A DNA stretch of 7,056 bases, taken from JBHIET01 sp046760785 (lineage in GTDB: Bacteria > Chloroflexota > Anaerolineae > B4-G1). Positions within the stretch are counted from its first letter, which is position 1. The number at the start of each line of letters is the position of its first letter. Both the position numbers and the translations under genes were made by a program. Under the pieces are notes generated by a model, which made no database searches, was not told where the DNA came from, and saw only the letters and a list, made by a program, of their open reading frames with translations. The DNA lies in contig JBHIET010000116.1 in the NCBI GenBank assembly GCA_046760785.1, positions 1 to 7,056 of the forward strand. The letters run 5' to 3'. This document shows positions 1 to 5,921 of the stretch, one piece after another.

Positions 1-1
1 C

Positions 2-289
2 AGCTATGATCTGTACAATCACTGTTACGATTTCCAGGGGTGCGAAAAACGGGCTGAGAAACCTTAGCAGGTCATTTACAGAACGCGTCCCTACCTGCTC
101 AACCCGAGGGAATATTATGAATGTGTTGGTGACGTTCCAAATGTCACCTTCCCTTGTGCTGCCCTGTATGACCCACCGATCGATGCCGAGCATCTGGCGG
201 AAAGAGTCGGGGTCCAGGCGGTCACAAGCGAGATCAAGCTCACCTTGCCTCCGAGCTCCGTCTCGCTTTACATCGTCCCCTCGGCTTAA
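2..289 (+). pseudogene. Remnant of a GH130-like glycoside phosphorylase tail, chimeric and interrupted
   Basis: One frame starting at base 2 reads across this stretch with a TAG stop at 65-67 and a final TAA at 287-289. After the stop it reads QVIYRTRPYLL, then YECVGDVPNVTFPCAALYD. These strings strongly recall the C-terminal half of GH130 beta-mannoside phosphorylases, where a region like PYE-GDVPNV-FPCGA normally leads into an IYYGAADT strand. That strand is missing. At about base 175 the reading continues into a different tail ending LPPSSVSLYIVPSA, a pattern seen at the ends of other glycosidases. The residues before the stop end in EKP, and family members often have EKPW here, so TAG may be a mutated TGG; that is inference. 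I see no usable start. The gene may extend left of the window, but the stop and the fused tail make a working product unlikely. Confidence 0.5.
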
Positions 290-319
290 TCAGCCCTCCT
301 CTGAGGCATCCGCGATCGT

Positions 320-341
320 AAGGAGGAGGTCTGAGCACGTG
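320..341 (+). promoter_or_regulatory. Strong Shine-Dalgarno sequence with in-frame GTG upstream of GH94
   Basis: AAGGAGGAGGT at 320-330 is close to a perfect Shine-Dalgarno sequence. Eight bases later is GTG at 339-341, in frame with the GH94 ATG at 372, and translation from it would add 11 residues (MQESFNPTGEI). The ATG at 372 has its own AGGAG at 362-366 with a 5-base spacer and fits the usual family N-terminus (MKFGFFDD-like). Either start is possible. I prefer 372 by family similarity, although the upstream site is the stronger ribosome-binding site. Confidence 0.4.
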
Positions 342-371
342 CAGGAAAGTTTCAATCCAACAGGAGAAATT

Positions 372-951
372 ATGCGCTACGGATACTTCGACGACGAGCG
401 CCGTGAGTACGTGATCATGCAGCCGGATACGCCCCTTCCCTGGATCAACTACCTGGGGTGCGAGGCATACTTTGGCCTCATCTCCAACACGGCCGGCGGC
501 TACTCATTCTACCGTGATGCACACCTCCGGCGCATCACACGTTACCGCTACAACAACGTCCCCCTGGATTGCGGCGGACGCTATATCTACGTGCGAGATA
601 ATGATGCAGGAGAGTTTTGGTCTCCTTCCTGGCAACCCACCCGCCACCAATTGGAAGACTATATCTGCCGCCATGGGTTGGGCTATACCATTATCGGTTC
701 CACCTATAAGGGGATCGAAGCACAAACTCGGTACTTTGTCCCGTTGGGTGAGAGTTTGGAGATCTGGCAGCTGACGTTGACGAACCGGCGCGAGGAGCCG
801 GCCAACCTCTCGGTTTTCTCCAGCATTGAGTTTTGCCTGTGGGATGCTCAGGACGACGCCACCAACTTTCAGCGCAATTTCAGCACCGGCGAGGTGGAGG
901 TTCCCCCCCTCGGTCCCCCCCCCATGGTAACAGGGGGGAAGTGGAGGGGGG
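372..951 (+). pseudogene. GH94 cellobiose phosphorylase, N-terminal piece split by insertion
   Basis: This is the N-terminal beta-sandwich part of a GH94 cellobiose phosphorylase, the cytoplasmic enzyme that converts cellobiose plus phosphate to glucose 1-phosphate and glucose. It starts MRYGYFDDERREYVI and contains WINYLG, SNTAGGYSFYRDA, RITRYRYNNVP and NFQRNFSTGEVEV, which closely match the Clostridium thermocellum enzyme as I remember it. Genuine family sequence stops after codon 176 (gag at 897-899). The next about 52 bases are a GC-rich hairpin that reads as PPLGPPPMVTGG. The family sequence (VIYHKTEYRERR) resumes at 952 in a different frame. In the original frame translation runs on without homology to a stop just past 1178. 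AGGAG at 362-366 supports the ATG start. Together with the piece at 952-2856 this makes about 810 residues, the normal length, so it was one gene. Confidence 0.85.
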
Positions 952-952
952 G
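900..952 (+). repeat. GC-rich hairpin repeat inserted in the GH94 gene
   Basis: C-rich runs at 903-909 and 915-923 are followed by a short spacer (ATGGTAAC) and G-rich runs at 933-938 and 946-952. C903-909 plus TC can pair with GA plus G946-952, and C917-922 can pair with G933-938, giving an imperfect hairpin of about 50 bases. The 7-base string GTGGAGG occurs at both 894-900 and 941-947, a possible duplicated flank. The family alignment expects only about four codons here (EGS-type), so about 40 extra bases were added, which explains the frame change. Similar C-run/G-run palindromes are, from memory, dispersed in some Chloroflexota genomes. No transposase is present. The element also supplies GGAGG just before the GTG at 952. 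Confidence 0.65.
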
Positions 953-2856
953 TGATTTACCACAAGACCGAATACCGCGAGCGACGCAATCACTTTGCCT
1001 TTTTCGCCTGCTCCGAAGAGTTGGCCGGATTCGACACGCAGCGCGATGTGTTCCTGGGGCCGTATCGGGGATGGGACCATCCGGCGGCGGTCGAGCGCGG
1101 TTGCTCCTTCAATTCCGTGGCTCATGGCTGGGCGCCGCTGGGCTCGCACCACGTCAAAATCACCCTGGAGCCCGGTGAGACCCGTCAGGTCATCTTCCTG
1201 CTGGGCTACCACGAAAACCCCCGCGACCAAAAGTTCGACCCGCCTGGCTCACAGAGGATCAACAAGCGGACGGTCAAGCCCATCATCGCCAAGTACCTGG
1301 ATAAATGCAACGTAAATACCGCCTTTGCCGCCCTGCGCGCCTGCTGGGATGATCTGCTGGGCATGTTCCAGGTCGAGACGCCGGACGTTCACACAAACCG
1401 CATGGTCAATATCTGGAACGCCTACCAATGCATGGTCACTTTCAACCTGTCCCGCTCAGCCTCGTTCTTCGAGTCGGGCATCGGCCGTGGGATGGGATTC
1501 CGCGATTCCAACCAGGACCTCCTGGGCTCTGTCCACATGGTGCCGGAGCGGGCCCGCAGGCGCATCCTCGATCTCGCCGCCACGCAACTGGAGACGGGCG
1601 GCGCGTACCACCAGTACCAGCCGCTCACCAAGCGCGGCGACGACGAGATCGGCTCCGACTTTAACGACGACCCGCTCTGGCTGGTCCTGAGTGTGGTCGC
1701 CTACCTGAAAGAAACTGGCGACTGGTCCATTCTGGACGAGCCGGTCGTGTATGAAAACCAGCCCGGCACCGAGCAGTCGCTCTACGAGCACATGCAGCGC
1801 AGTCTGCGCTACACGCTGGATCGCCTGGGTCCGCACGGACTGCCCCTCATCGGCCGTGCCGACTGGAACGACTGCCTGAACTTGAACACCCTCTCCCAAA
1901 CGCCGGATGAATCATTCCAGACCGTCGCCACGGAAGAAGGAGAGGTGGCGGAGTCGGTCTTCATCGCCGGGCTGTTCATGCTGGTGGCCAAGGAACTGGC
2001 AACGATCGCTCAGAGGCGCGGCCTGGAGGATGAAGCACGACGTTACTCGGAGGCGGCAGCCAGGATGAGGGCCGCCGTATTGGAACACAGCTGGGACGGA
2101 GAGTGGTTCCTGCGCGCCTATGACAGCTTTGGTCGGAGGGTCGGTTCTCGCGAATGTGAAGAGGGCAAGATCTACATCGAACCACAGGGCTTCTGCATTC
2201 TCGCTGGTATTGGCCTCGAAGATGGGCGGGCCGAGCAGGCGCTGGCGGCTGTGAAGGAGCAGTTGGCGACGCCGCACGGGATCATCCTCCAACAGCCGGC
2301 CTACTCCCGGTACTACTTGCATCTGGGCGAGATCTCCTCCTATCCACCAGGCTACAAGGAGAACGCCGGTATCTTCTGCCACACCAACCCCTGGGTTATG
2401 ATCGCCGAGACCATGGTCAAGCACGGCGACCAGGCCCACGATTACTACATTCGCATCAATCCTTCGGCGCGGGAGGAGATCAGCGAGGTGCATCGTTGCG
2501 AGCCGTACGTGTATGCTCAGATAATCGCCGGGCGCGATGCCCCCACCCACGGCGAGGCCAAGAATTCCTGGCTGACCGGCACGGCCGCCTGGAACTATGT
2601 CGCCATCACACAGTGGATCCTGGGCATCCGGCCCACTTTCGGGGGTCTGCAGATCGCCCCGGTCATTCCTGCCGACTGGCCAGGCTTCACAGTGACCCGG
2701 GTCTTCCGTGGTGTGACCTACCACATCACAGTGAAGCGTGCGGGCACGGGCAATGCGGTTTCGCTTGTCGTGGATGGCCAACCGGTGGCGGGAAACATCG
2801 CACCCCTCCCGCCGGAGGAAACGACCGAGGTGGCCGTCGAGGTCACGTTGACCTGA
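952..2856 (+). CDS. GH94 cellobiose phosphorylase, C-terminal piece (catalytic domain)
   Basis: This 634-residue open frame holds the rest of the GH94 cellobiose phosphorylase: the end of the N-terminal sandwich, the helical linker, the whole (alpha/alpha)6 barrel and the C-terminal cap. Family landmarks are GFRDSNQD near residues 182-189, the RADWNDCLNLN segment with the catalytic-acid DWND at 304-307, YKENAGIFCH with the phosphate-site His at about 477, and the Thr-Gly-Thr segment TGTAAW near 542-547. The catalytic core therefore looks intact. The GTG at 952 is really the Val codon of VIYHKTEY. It counts as a start only because the inserted repeat shifted the frame and placed a TAA at 928-930 in this frame. 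GGAGG at 943-947 could allow independent translation, but a product lacking the first about 180 residues would miss part of the fold and probably not work. If one base in a nearby C or G run is a sequencing error, a full-length enzyme with about 13 extra residues would result. Downstream GH1 suggests shared beta-glucoside use. Confidence 0.85.
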   Translation: MIYHKTEYRERRNHFAFFACSEELAGFDTQRDVFLGPYRGWDHPAAVERGCSFNSVAHGWAPLGSHHVKITLEPGETRQVIFLLGYHENPRDQKFDPPGSQRINKRTVKPIIAKYLDKCNVNTAFAALRACWDDLLGMFQVETPDVHTNRMVNIWNAYQCMVTFNLSRSASFFESGIGRGMGFRDSNQDLLGSVHMVPERARRRILDLAATQLETGGAYHQYQPLTKRGDDEIGSDFNDDPLWLVLSVVAYLKETGDWSILDEPVVYENQPGTEQSLYEHMQRSLRYTLDRLGPHGLPLIGRADWNDCLNLNTLSQTPDESFQTVATEEGEVAESVFIAGLFMLVAKELATIAQRRGLEDEARRYSEAAARMRAAVLEHSWDGEWFLRAYDSFGRRVGSRECEEGKIYIEPQGFCILAGIGLEDGRAEQALAAVKEQLATPHGIILQQPAYSRYYLHLGEISSYPPGYKENAGIFCHTNPWVMIAETMVKHGDQAHDYYIRINPSAREEISEVHRCEPYVYAQIIAGRDAPTHGEAKNSWLTGTAAWNYVAITQWILGIRPTFGGLQIAPVIPADWPGFTVTRVFRGVTYHITVKRAGTGNAVSLVVDGQPVAGNIAPLPPEETTEVAVEVTLT

Positions 2857-2952
2857 CGGCGGACACAGACAAACACGGAGGACCGCTGAACAGACTTCGT
2901 CCGTGGTCATCCGCGCCCTATCCTCAGACCGGGGACACAGAAGTAAGGACGA

Positions 2953-3111
2953 ATGACAGCATCAACCGAAATCACAAAGCGTGTGTTGGGCAAGAGCGGG
3001 ATCAAAGTTCCTGGCATCGGTCTGGGCCTGTGGGCCATCGGCGGTGACTACTGGGGGCCAACGGATGACCACGAATCGCTAAGCACCATAGAAATGAAAC
3101 ACACCCCGTAA
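2953..3111 (+). pseudogene. Truncated aldo/keto reductase N-terminus
   Basis: The 52-codon frame begins MTASTEITKRVLGKSGIKVP and continues GIGLGLWAIGGDYWG, then TDDHESLSTI. This is the start of a typical aldo/keto reductase (NADPH-dependent (beta/alpha)8 barrel, usually about 310-340 residues): the RVLGKSGIKVP first strand, the GLGLWAIGG strand and the TDD-ES-TI helix are all present. The expected continuation into the helix and the catalytic DTA-YG motif is missing. Instead the frame reads EMKHTP and stops at TAA 3109-3111, which lies inside the first copy of the repeat beginning at 3108. AAGGA at 2945-2949 sits very close to the ATG. The rest of the gene was lost, most likely when the repeat island formed. 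The 96 bases upstream (2857-2952) hold nothing I recognise as a gene. Confidence 0.75.
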
Positions 3112-3184
3112 CTACCCAGGGGTAGCATCCTGAGTGATTGGAGCGAAGCGGAAATCGTATCGAAGGGTGCGGGTAACTACCCAG

Positions 3185-3334
3185 GCGTCTTCCAGCGCCG
3201 CCTGTTTACGGCGGCGCCGGAGCGCACCGGCCTGAAGAGCCGGTGCTGGATCGCTGAAGAGCCGGTGCTGGGGTGCTGGATCGCTGAAGAGCCGGTGCTG
3301 GATCGCGTCTTCCAGCGCCGCCTGTTTACGGCGG
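3185..3334. repeat. Pair of identical 30-bp direct repeats, 120 bp apart
   Basis: The 30 bases at 3185-3214 recur without a mismatch at 3305-3334, both starting GCGTCTTCCAGCGCC. The first copy, with the three bases after it, forms a perfect 8-bp stem: GCGCCGCC at 3195-3202 pairs with GGCGGCGC at 3210-3217 around a 7-base loop (TGTTTAC). The second copy keeps only 5 bp of that stem because its right flank differs. The outer GTCTTCC is also mirrored by GGAAGAC at 3349-3355. The first copy directly follows the internal GTAACTACCCAGG motif. Confidence 0.8.
3234..3306. repeat. Short tandem repeat, three units of about 22 bp
   Basis: The unit GAAGAGCCGGTGCTGGATCGC(T) occurs at 3234-3255, 3256-3285 and 3286-3306. 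The middle unit is 30 bases because GGTGCTGG is duplicated inside it. The array lies between the two 30-bp direct repeats, and the last unit runs straight into the second one. Such an array may vary in copy number between strains. Confidence 0.8.
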
Positions 3335-3448
3335 GGCGGCCCATGCAAGGAAGACAACGCCCGGCAGCCCTCCCCCTGGGTAGTTACCACACCCCATTGA
3401 TTTCCGCGACCTGACGCTGGATTAGAGCATTTACAGGTGGAGGCCGCA

Positions 3449-4810
3449 ATGTCCGAAGCTGTGAACGAAGCAGTCCCGCGCTTTCCCAAAGGATTCATCT
3501 GGGGTGCGGCCACCTCCGCATATCAAATTGAGGGCGCGTGGGACGAGGACGGCAAAGGCGAGAGCATCTGGGATCGCTTCTGCCACACGCCGGGCAAGAT
3601 CGCCAATGACGAGACGAGTGACATAGCCTGTGATCATTACCACCGCTGGCGCGAGGACGTGGCCTTGATGCAGGACTTAGGTCTGGGCGCTTATCGCTTT
3701 TCGACAGCGTGGCCCCGCCTGCTACCAAAGGGACGAGGAAATGTCAATCAAGCCGGCCTTGACTTCTACGACCGGCTGGTGGATGCGTTGCTTGAAGCTG
3801 GAATTCAGCCCTTCGCCACGCTTTACCACTGGGACCTGCCCCAGGCATTGCAAGACGCAGGTGGTTGGCCGGCTCGTGCAACCGCCGGGGCATTTGCTGA
3901 GTATGCAGACCTGGCCTCTCATGCCCTGGGAGATCGAGTGAAATACTGGATCACGCTCAACGAGCCGTTCGTCAGCGCGACGGTCGGGCATCTGGAAGGG
4001 CGGCACGCTCCGGGGCACTCTGACCTCGACGAGGCGCTGGTGGCCGCGCACCACCTGTTGTTGGCCCACGGTTGGGCGGTCCCTATCATTCGCCGCAACA
4101 GCCCGGGGGCGCAAGTGGGGATCGCGCTGAACTTGAGTGGCCAGACCCCTGCCTCTCCCAGCGCCGCCGACCGGGCCGCGGCCTGGCGGCAGGATGGTAT
4201 CCTCAATCGTTGGTTCCTCGATCCACTCTCGGCGCGGGGCTATCCGGCCGACCTCGTGCAATACTACGGACGCCCTATAGACTTTGTGCAGGCGGGTGAC
4301 CTGGAGGCGATAGCCACCCCCCTCGACTTTCTTGGAGTGAACTACTATACGCGCGGTATCGTGCGCAGCGATGTGGTGACCGAGGCTGAGAATGCCCCTC
4401 GCACGGTTTTCCCCAACCCAGAGCGGACCGAGATGGGCTGGGAGGTCTATCCAGAGGGCCCTTACGAGATATTAGGGCGGGTGCACTTTGACTACCGCTT
4501 CCCGGCGCTCTATGTCACCGAGAATGGCGCCGCTTATCCGGATCAGATCGGTCCCGACGGCCAGGTGGACGACCCACTGCGTGTATCATTTCTCAAGAGA
4601 CACCTGACAGAAGCGGCGCGGGCCATTGCGGCAGGAGTGCCGCTACGCGGTTATTTCGTCTGGTCGCTCCTGGATAACTTTGAGTGGGCTCACGGCTATT
4701 CGAAACGTTTCGGCTTGACCTATGTAGATTACTCCACACAGCGGCGCATATTGAAGACCAGCGCGCACTGGTATCGCCGGGTCATCGCAACCAACCGCAT
4801 AGTAAGCTGA
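3449..4810 (+). CDS. GH1 beta-glucosidase
   Basis: The 453-residue protein has the usual length of a bacterial GH1 enzyme, a single (beta/alpha)8 barrel that hydrolyses beta-glucosides such as cellobiose with retention of configuration. It opens with FPKGFIWGAATSAYQIEGAW (sugar-binding Gln26) and continues with YHWDLP (His127), WITLNEPF (acid/base Glu172), LGVNYYTR, LYVTENGAAY (nucleophile Glu358) and WSLLDNFEWAHGYSKRFGL (sugar-binding Glu412 and Trp413). All catalytic and glucose-contacting residues are present. There is no signal peptide, so it should act in the cytoplasm on imported sugars. The ATG at 3449 is chosen because GGAGG at 3439-3443 stands five bases before it; an in-frame GTG at 3437 would add four residues but overlaps that site. 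Its neighbours are a broken GH94 upstream and a GH94 relic downstream, so hydrolysis may have replaced phosphorolysis here. Substrate preference (glucoside, galactoside or fucoside) cannot be told from sequence alone. Confidence 0.96.
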   Translation: MSEAVNEAVPRFPKGFIWGAATSAYQIEGAWDEDGKGESIWDRFCHTPGKIANDETSDIACDHYHRWREDVALMQDLGLGAYRFSTAWPRLLPKGRGNVNQAGLDFYDRLVDALLEAGIQPFATLYHWDLPQALQDAGGWPARATAGAFAEYADLASHALGDRVKYWITLNEPFVSATVGHLEGRHAPGHSDLDEALVAAHHLLLAHGWAVPIIRRNSPGAQVGIALNLSGQTPASPSAADRAAAWRQDGILNRWFLDPLSARGYPADLVQYYGRPIDFVQAGDLEAIATPLDFLGVNYYTRGIVRSDVVTEAENAPRTVFPNPERTEMGWEVYPEGPYEILGRVHFDYRFPALYVTENGAAYPDQIGPDGQVDDPLRVSFLKRHLTEAARAIAAGVPLRGYFVWSLLDNFEWAHGYSKRFGLTYVDYSTQRRILKTSAHWYRRVIATNRIVS

Positions 4811-4819
4811 GGCATACCT

Positions 4820-5080
4820 ATGAGATACAATACTTTGACGACGAAAAGAATACGTCATCACGAACCCCAAGACGCCGGTCAAGTGGATCAATTACATTGG
4901 CACGGTGCGAGCCTTACGTCTACCCGCAAAACATCCTGGGCGACGAACATCCTCAGTTCGGGTTGGCTCGCAATAGTTGGCTTTCGGGCACCGCCTCCTG
5001 GGCCTACCAGGCAGGCGTTCAACACATCCTCGGCATCAAGCCGATTTATGAGGGGCTCCAAATCGCCCCTTGTATACCCA
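4820..5080 (+). pseudogene. Relic of a second GH94 phosphorylase (N-terminus joined to C-terminus)
   Basis: Nine bases after the GH1 stop, an ATG begins a recognisable GH94 N-terminus broken over three frames: MRY (from 4820), YFDDEK (from 4831) and YVITNPKTPVKWINYIGT (from 4851). At about 4900-4905 it jumps to the far C-terminal part of a GH94 protein: RCEPYVYPQNILGDEHPQFG, then ARNSWLSGTASW and ILGIKPIYEGLQIAPCIP, ending near 5080. Roughly 700 residues (about 2.1 kb) between the two ends are missing. The C-terminal wording (PQNILGDEHPQFGLARNSW) differs from the GH94 at 952-2856 (AQIIAGRDAPTHGEAKNSW), so this is a paralogue of another subgroup, not a duplicate. No product can be made. An internal deletion plus small frame-disrupting losses is the simplest explanation. 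Confidence 0.8.
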
Positions 5081-5158
5081 GATTTCGTCGGGCTCTAGAC
5101 GAATTATACTTGAGGCGTCGGACGCTGACAAGCAGGACCGATTCAGCCCCATTCCTAC

Positions 5159-5187
5159 TTGCGCCTCTATGGCCGAGAAAGTATAAT
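5159..5187 (+). promoter_or_regulatory. Candidate sigma70-type promoter for the cupin gene
   Basis: A perfect -10 hexamer TATAAT lies at 5182-5187. Seventeen bases upstream is TTGCGC (5159-5164), which matches the -35 consensus in its first three bases. Transcription would begin near 5194-5195, at or just before the cupin ATG codons at 5195 and 5201, so the message could be nearly leaderless. The -10 overlaps the earlier ATG at 5186, arguing against that codon as the start if the promoter is real. The stretch 5081-5158 before it holds nothing I recognise. Confidence 0.4.
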
Positions 5188-5194
5188 GGCCTTG

Positions 5195-5878
5195 ATGGCT
5201 ATGCTGAAGAGGCTTAAGAAGCTGAGTGTCTCCCAGATCGCTGCACAACTGGATAAGCCGTTCTCAATGATGAACGTTGCCTCCGTAGGGGACATAATCG
5301 TCAGTGTCTACATCTGCCAGGGGATGCTGCAGTGGCACAAGCACCTGGACAACGACGAGTTGTTCTGGGCCTACGAGGGAACGATCTTGCTGGAGAGCGA
5401 GTGGGGGGACGTGCGGCTGCGGCCTGGCGAGTTGGCCGTCGTGCCGAAGGGAGTAAGCCACCGGTCCAGTTCGGGGTTGCGTGCCAGTGTGCTGCTCCTA
5501 CGCTGCGGCTTCGCTCCCGAACGGAAGAACGGCCGCCGCCGCCTCTACGCCATCGCCGGCGAGGCAAAACTGAAACGCATCAGTCTGGGAAGGGCGGTGC
5601 AGGTGCTTGATTTGCCGTTTCAGTTTCAGACCATCGCCCGGATTGAGGACTCGGTCGTGCAGGTGGCGTGGGGAGAGGGAACCTGGCTGACCGAGGTACC
5701 AGCCGTTCACGACCTCATGCTCTTCGTCCTGAACGGCACTGCGACCGTGCGCACGTCCCAGAGTATGCTGCACCTGCATCCCGGCGATTTCACCGTCGTG
5801 CCGAGGGAGGCAGTCTACCAACTCAGTACCACCAGGGACACGGCGTTGCTGCGAGTGACGCGTGAAAGCGTGCGGTGA
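5195..5878 (+). CDS. Two-domain cupin protein of unknown function
   Basis: The 227-residue protein has two cupin (double-stranded beta-helix) domains. The first is well conserved. Motif 1 contains HKHLDNDE followed by G62, giving metal ligands His48, His50 and Glu55; motif 2 is GELAVVPKGVSH (residues 78-89) with ligand His89. This resembles the mannose-6-phosphate-isomerase-like cupin domain family, where such proteins bind a metal and often a small acid or sugar. The second domain (about 145-225) keeps the fold pattern (LFVLNG, HPGDFTVVPREAVY) but lacks the HxH pair and the final His, so it probably binds no metal. Start choice is uncertain: ATG codons at 5186, 5195 and 5201 are all in frame and none has a good ribosome-binding site. 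I chose 5195 because the candidate promoter would start transcription there and because family homology begins at about KKLSV. The UPF0173 gene follows 43 bp downstream, probably co-transcribed. The substrate is unknown. Confidence 0.85.
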   Translation: MAMLKRLKKLSVSQIAAQLDKPFSMMNVASVGDIIVSVYICQGMLQWHKHLDNDELFWAYEGTILLESEWGDVRLRPGELAVVPKGVSHRSSSGLRASVLLLRCGFAPERKNGRRRLYAIAGEAKLKRISLGRAVQVLDLPFQFQTIARIEDSVVQVAWGEGTWLTEVPAVHDLMLFVLNGTATVRTSQSMLHLHPGDFTVVPREAVYQLSTTRDTALLRVTRESVR

Positions 5879-5921
5879 TGCCTTATCAACAGAGTCAGAC
5901 ACGAATATCGGGAGGTTAGTG

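Larger units (their letters stand above)
3108..3388. repeat. Composite repeat island bounded by a 15-bp inverted repeat
   Basis: The island is framed by GTAACTACCCAGGGG at 3108-3122 and its perfect reverse complement at 3373-3387. A third copy of the core (GGTAACTACCCAGG) lies inside at 3172-3185 in the left orientation and pairs perfectly over 14 bases with 3375-3388. Inside are a 30-bp direct repeat, a tandem repeat and hairpins, listed separately. No open frame in either direction resembles a protein, so it is non-coding. It separates the truncated reductase from the GH1 gene and, with the 60 bases after it, fills the gene-free stretch 3112-3448. The terminal inverted repeats suggest a small non-autonomous element or a nested cluster of them; a transposase is not present. 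Confidence 0.7.

Noticed and set aside
1912..2910. Long minus-strand open frame (332 codons) opposite GH94
   Set aside because: It lies antisense to clearly conserved GH94 coding sequence and its translation shows no recognisable domain; it is a by-product of GC-rich codon use.
2902..3073. 12-bp inverted match CGTGGTCATCCG (2902-2913) with 3062-3073
   Set aside because: The second copy encodes normal aldo/keto reductase residues (TDDH), so the match may be chance; too short and far apart for a terminator.
3234..3334. Possible CRISPR array
   Set aside because: The units are directly adjacent without unique spacers, and the 30-bp pair occurs only twice, 120 bp apart; no cas genes are present.
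3397..3425. Promoter for GH1 (TTGATT, 17-base spacer, GATTAG)
   Set aside because: The -10 matches the consensus in only three of six positions, so it is not distinguishable from background.
3112..3513. Minus-strand open frame of 133 codons across the repeat island
   Set aside because: Its translation is repetitive (tandem units read as amino-acid repeats) and it runs into the GH1 start on the other strand; no domain is visible.
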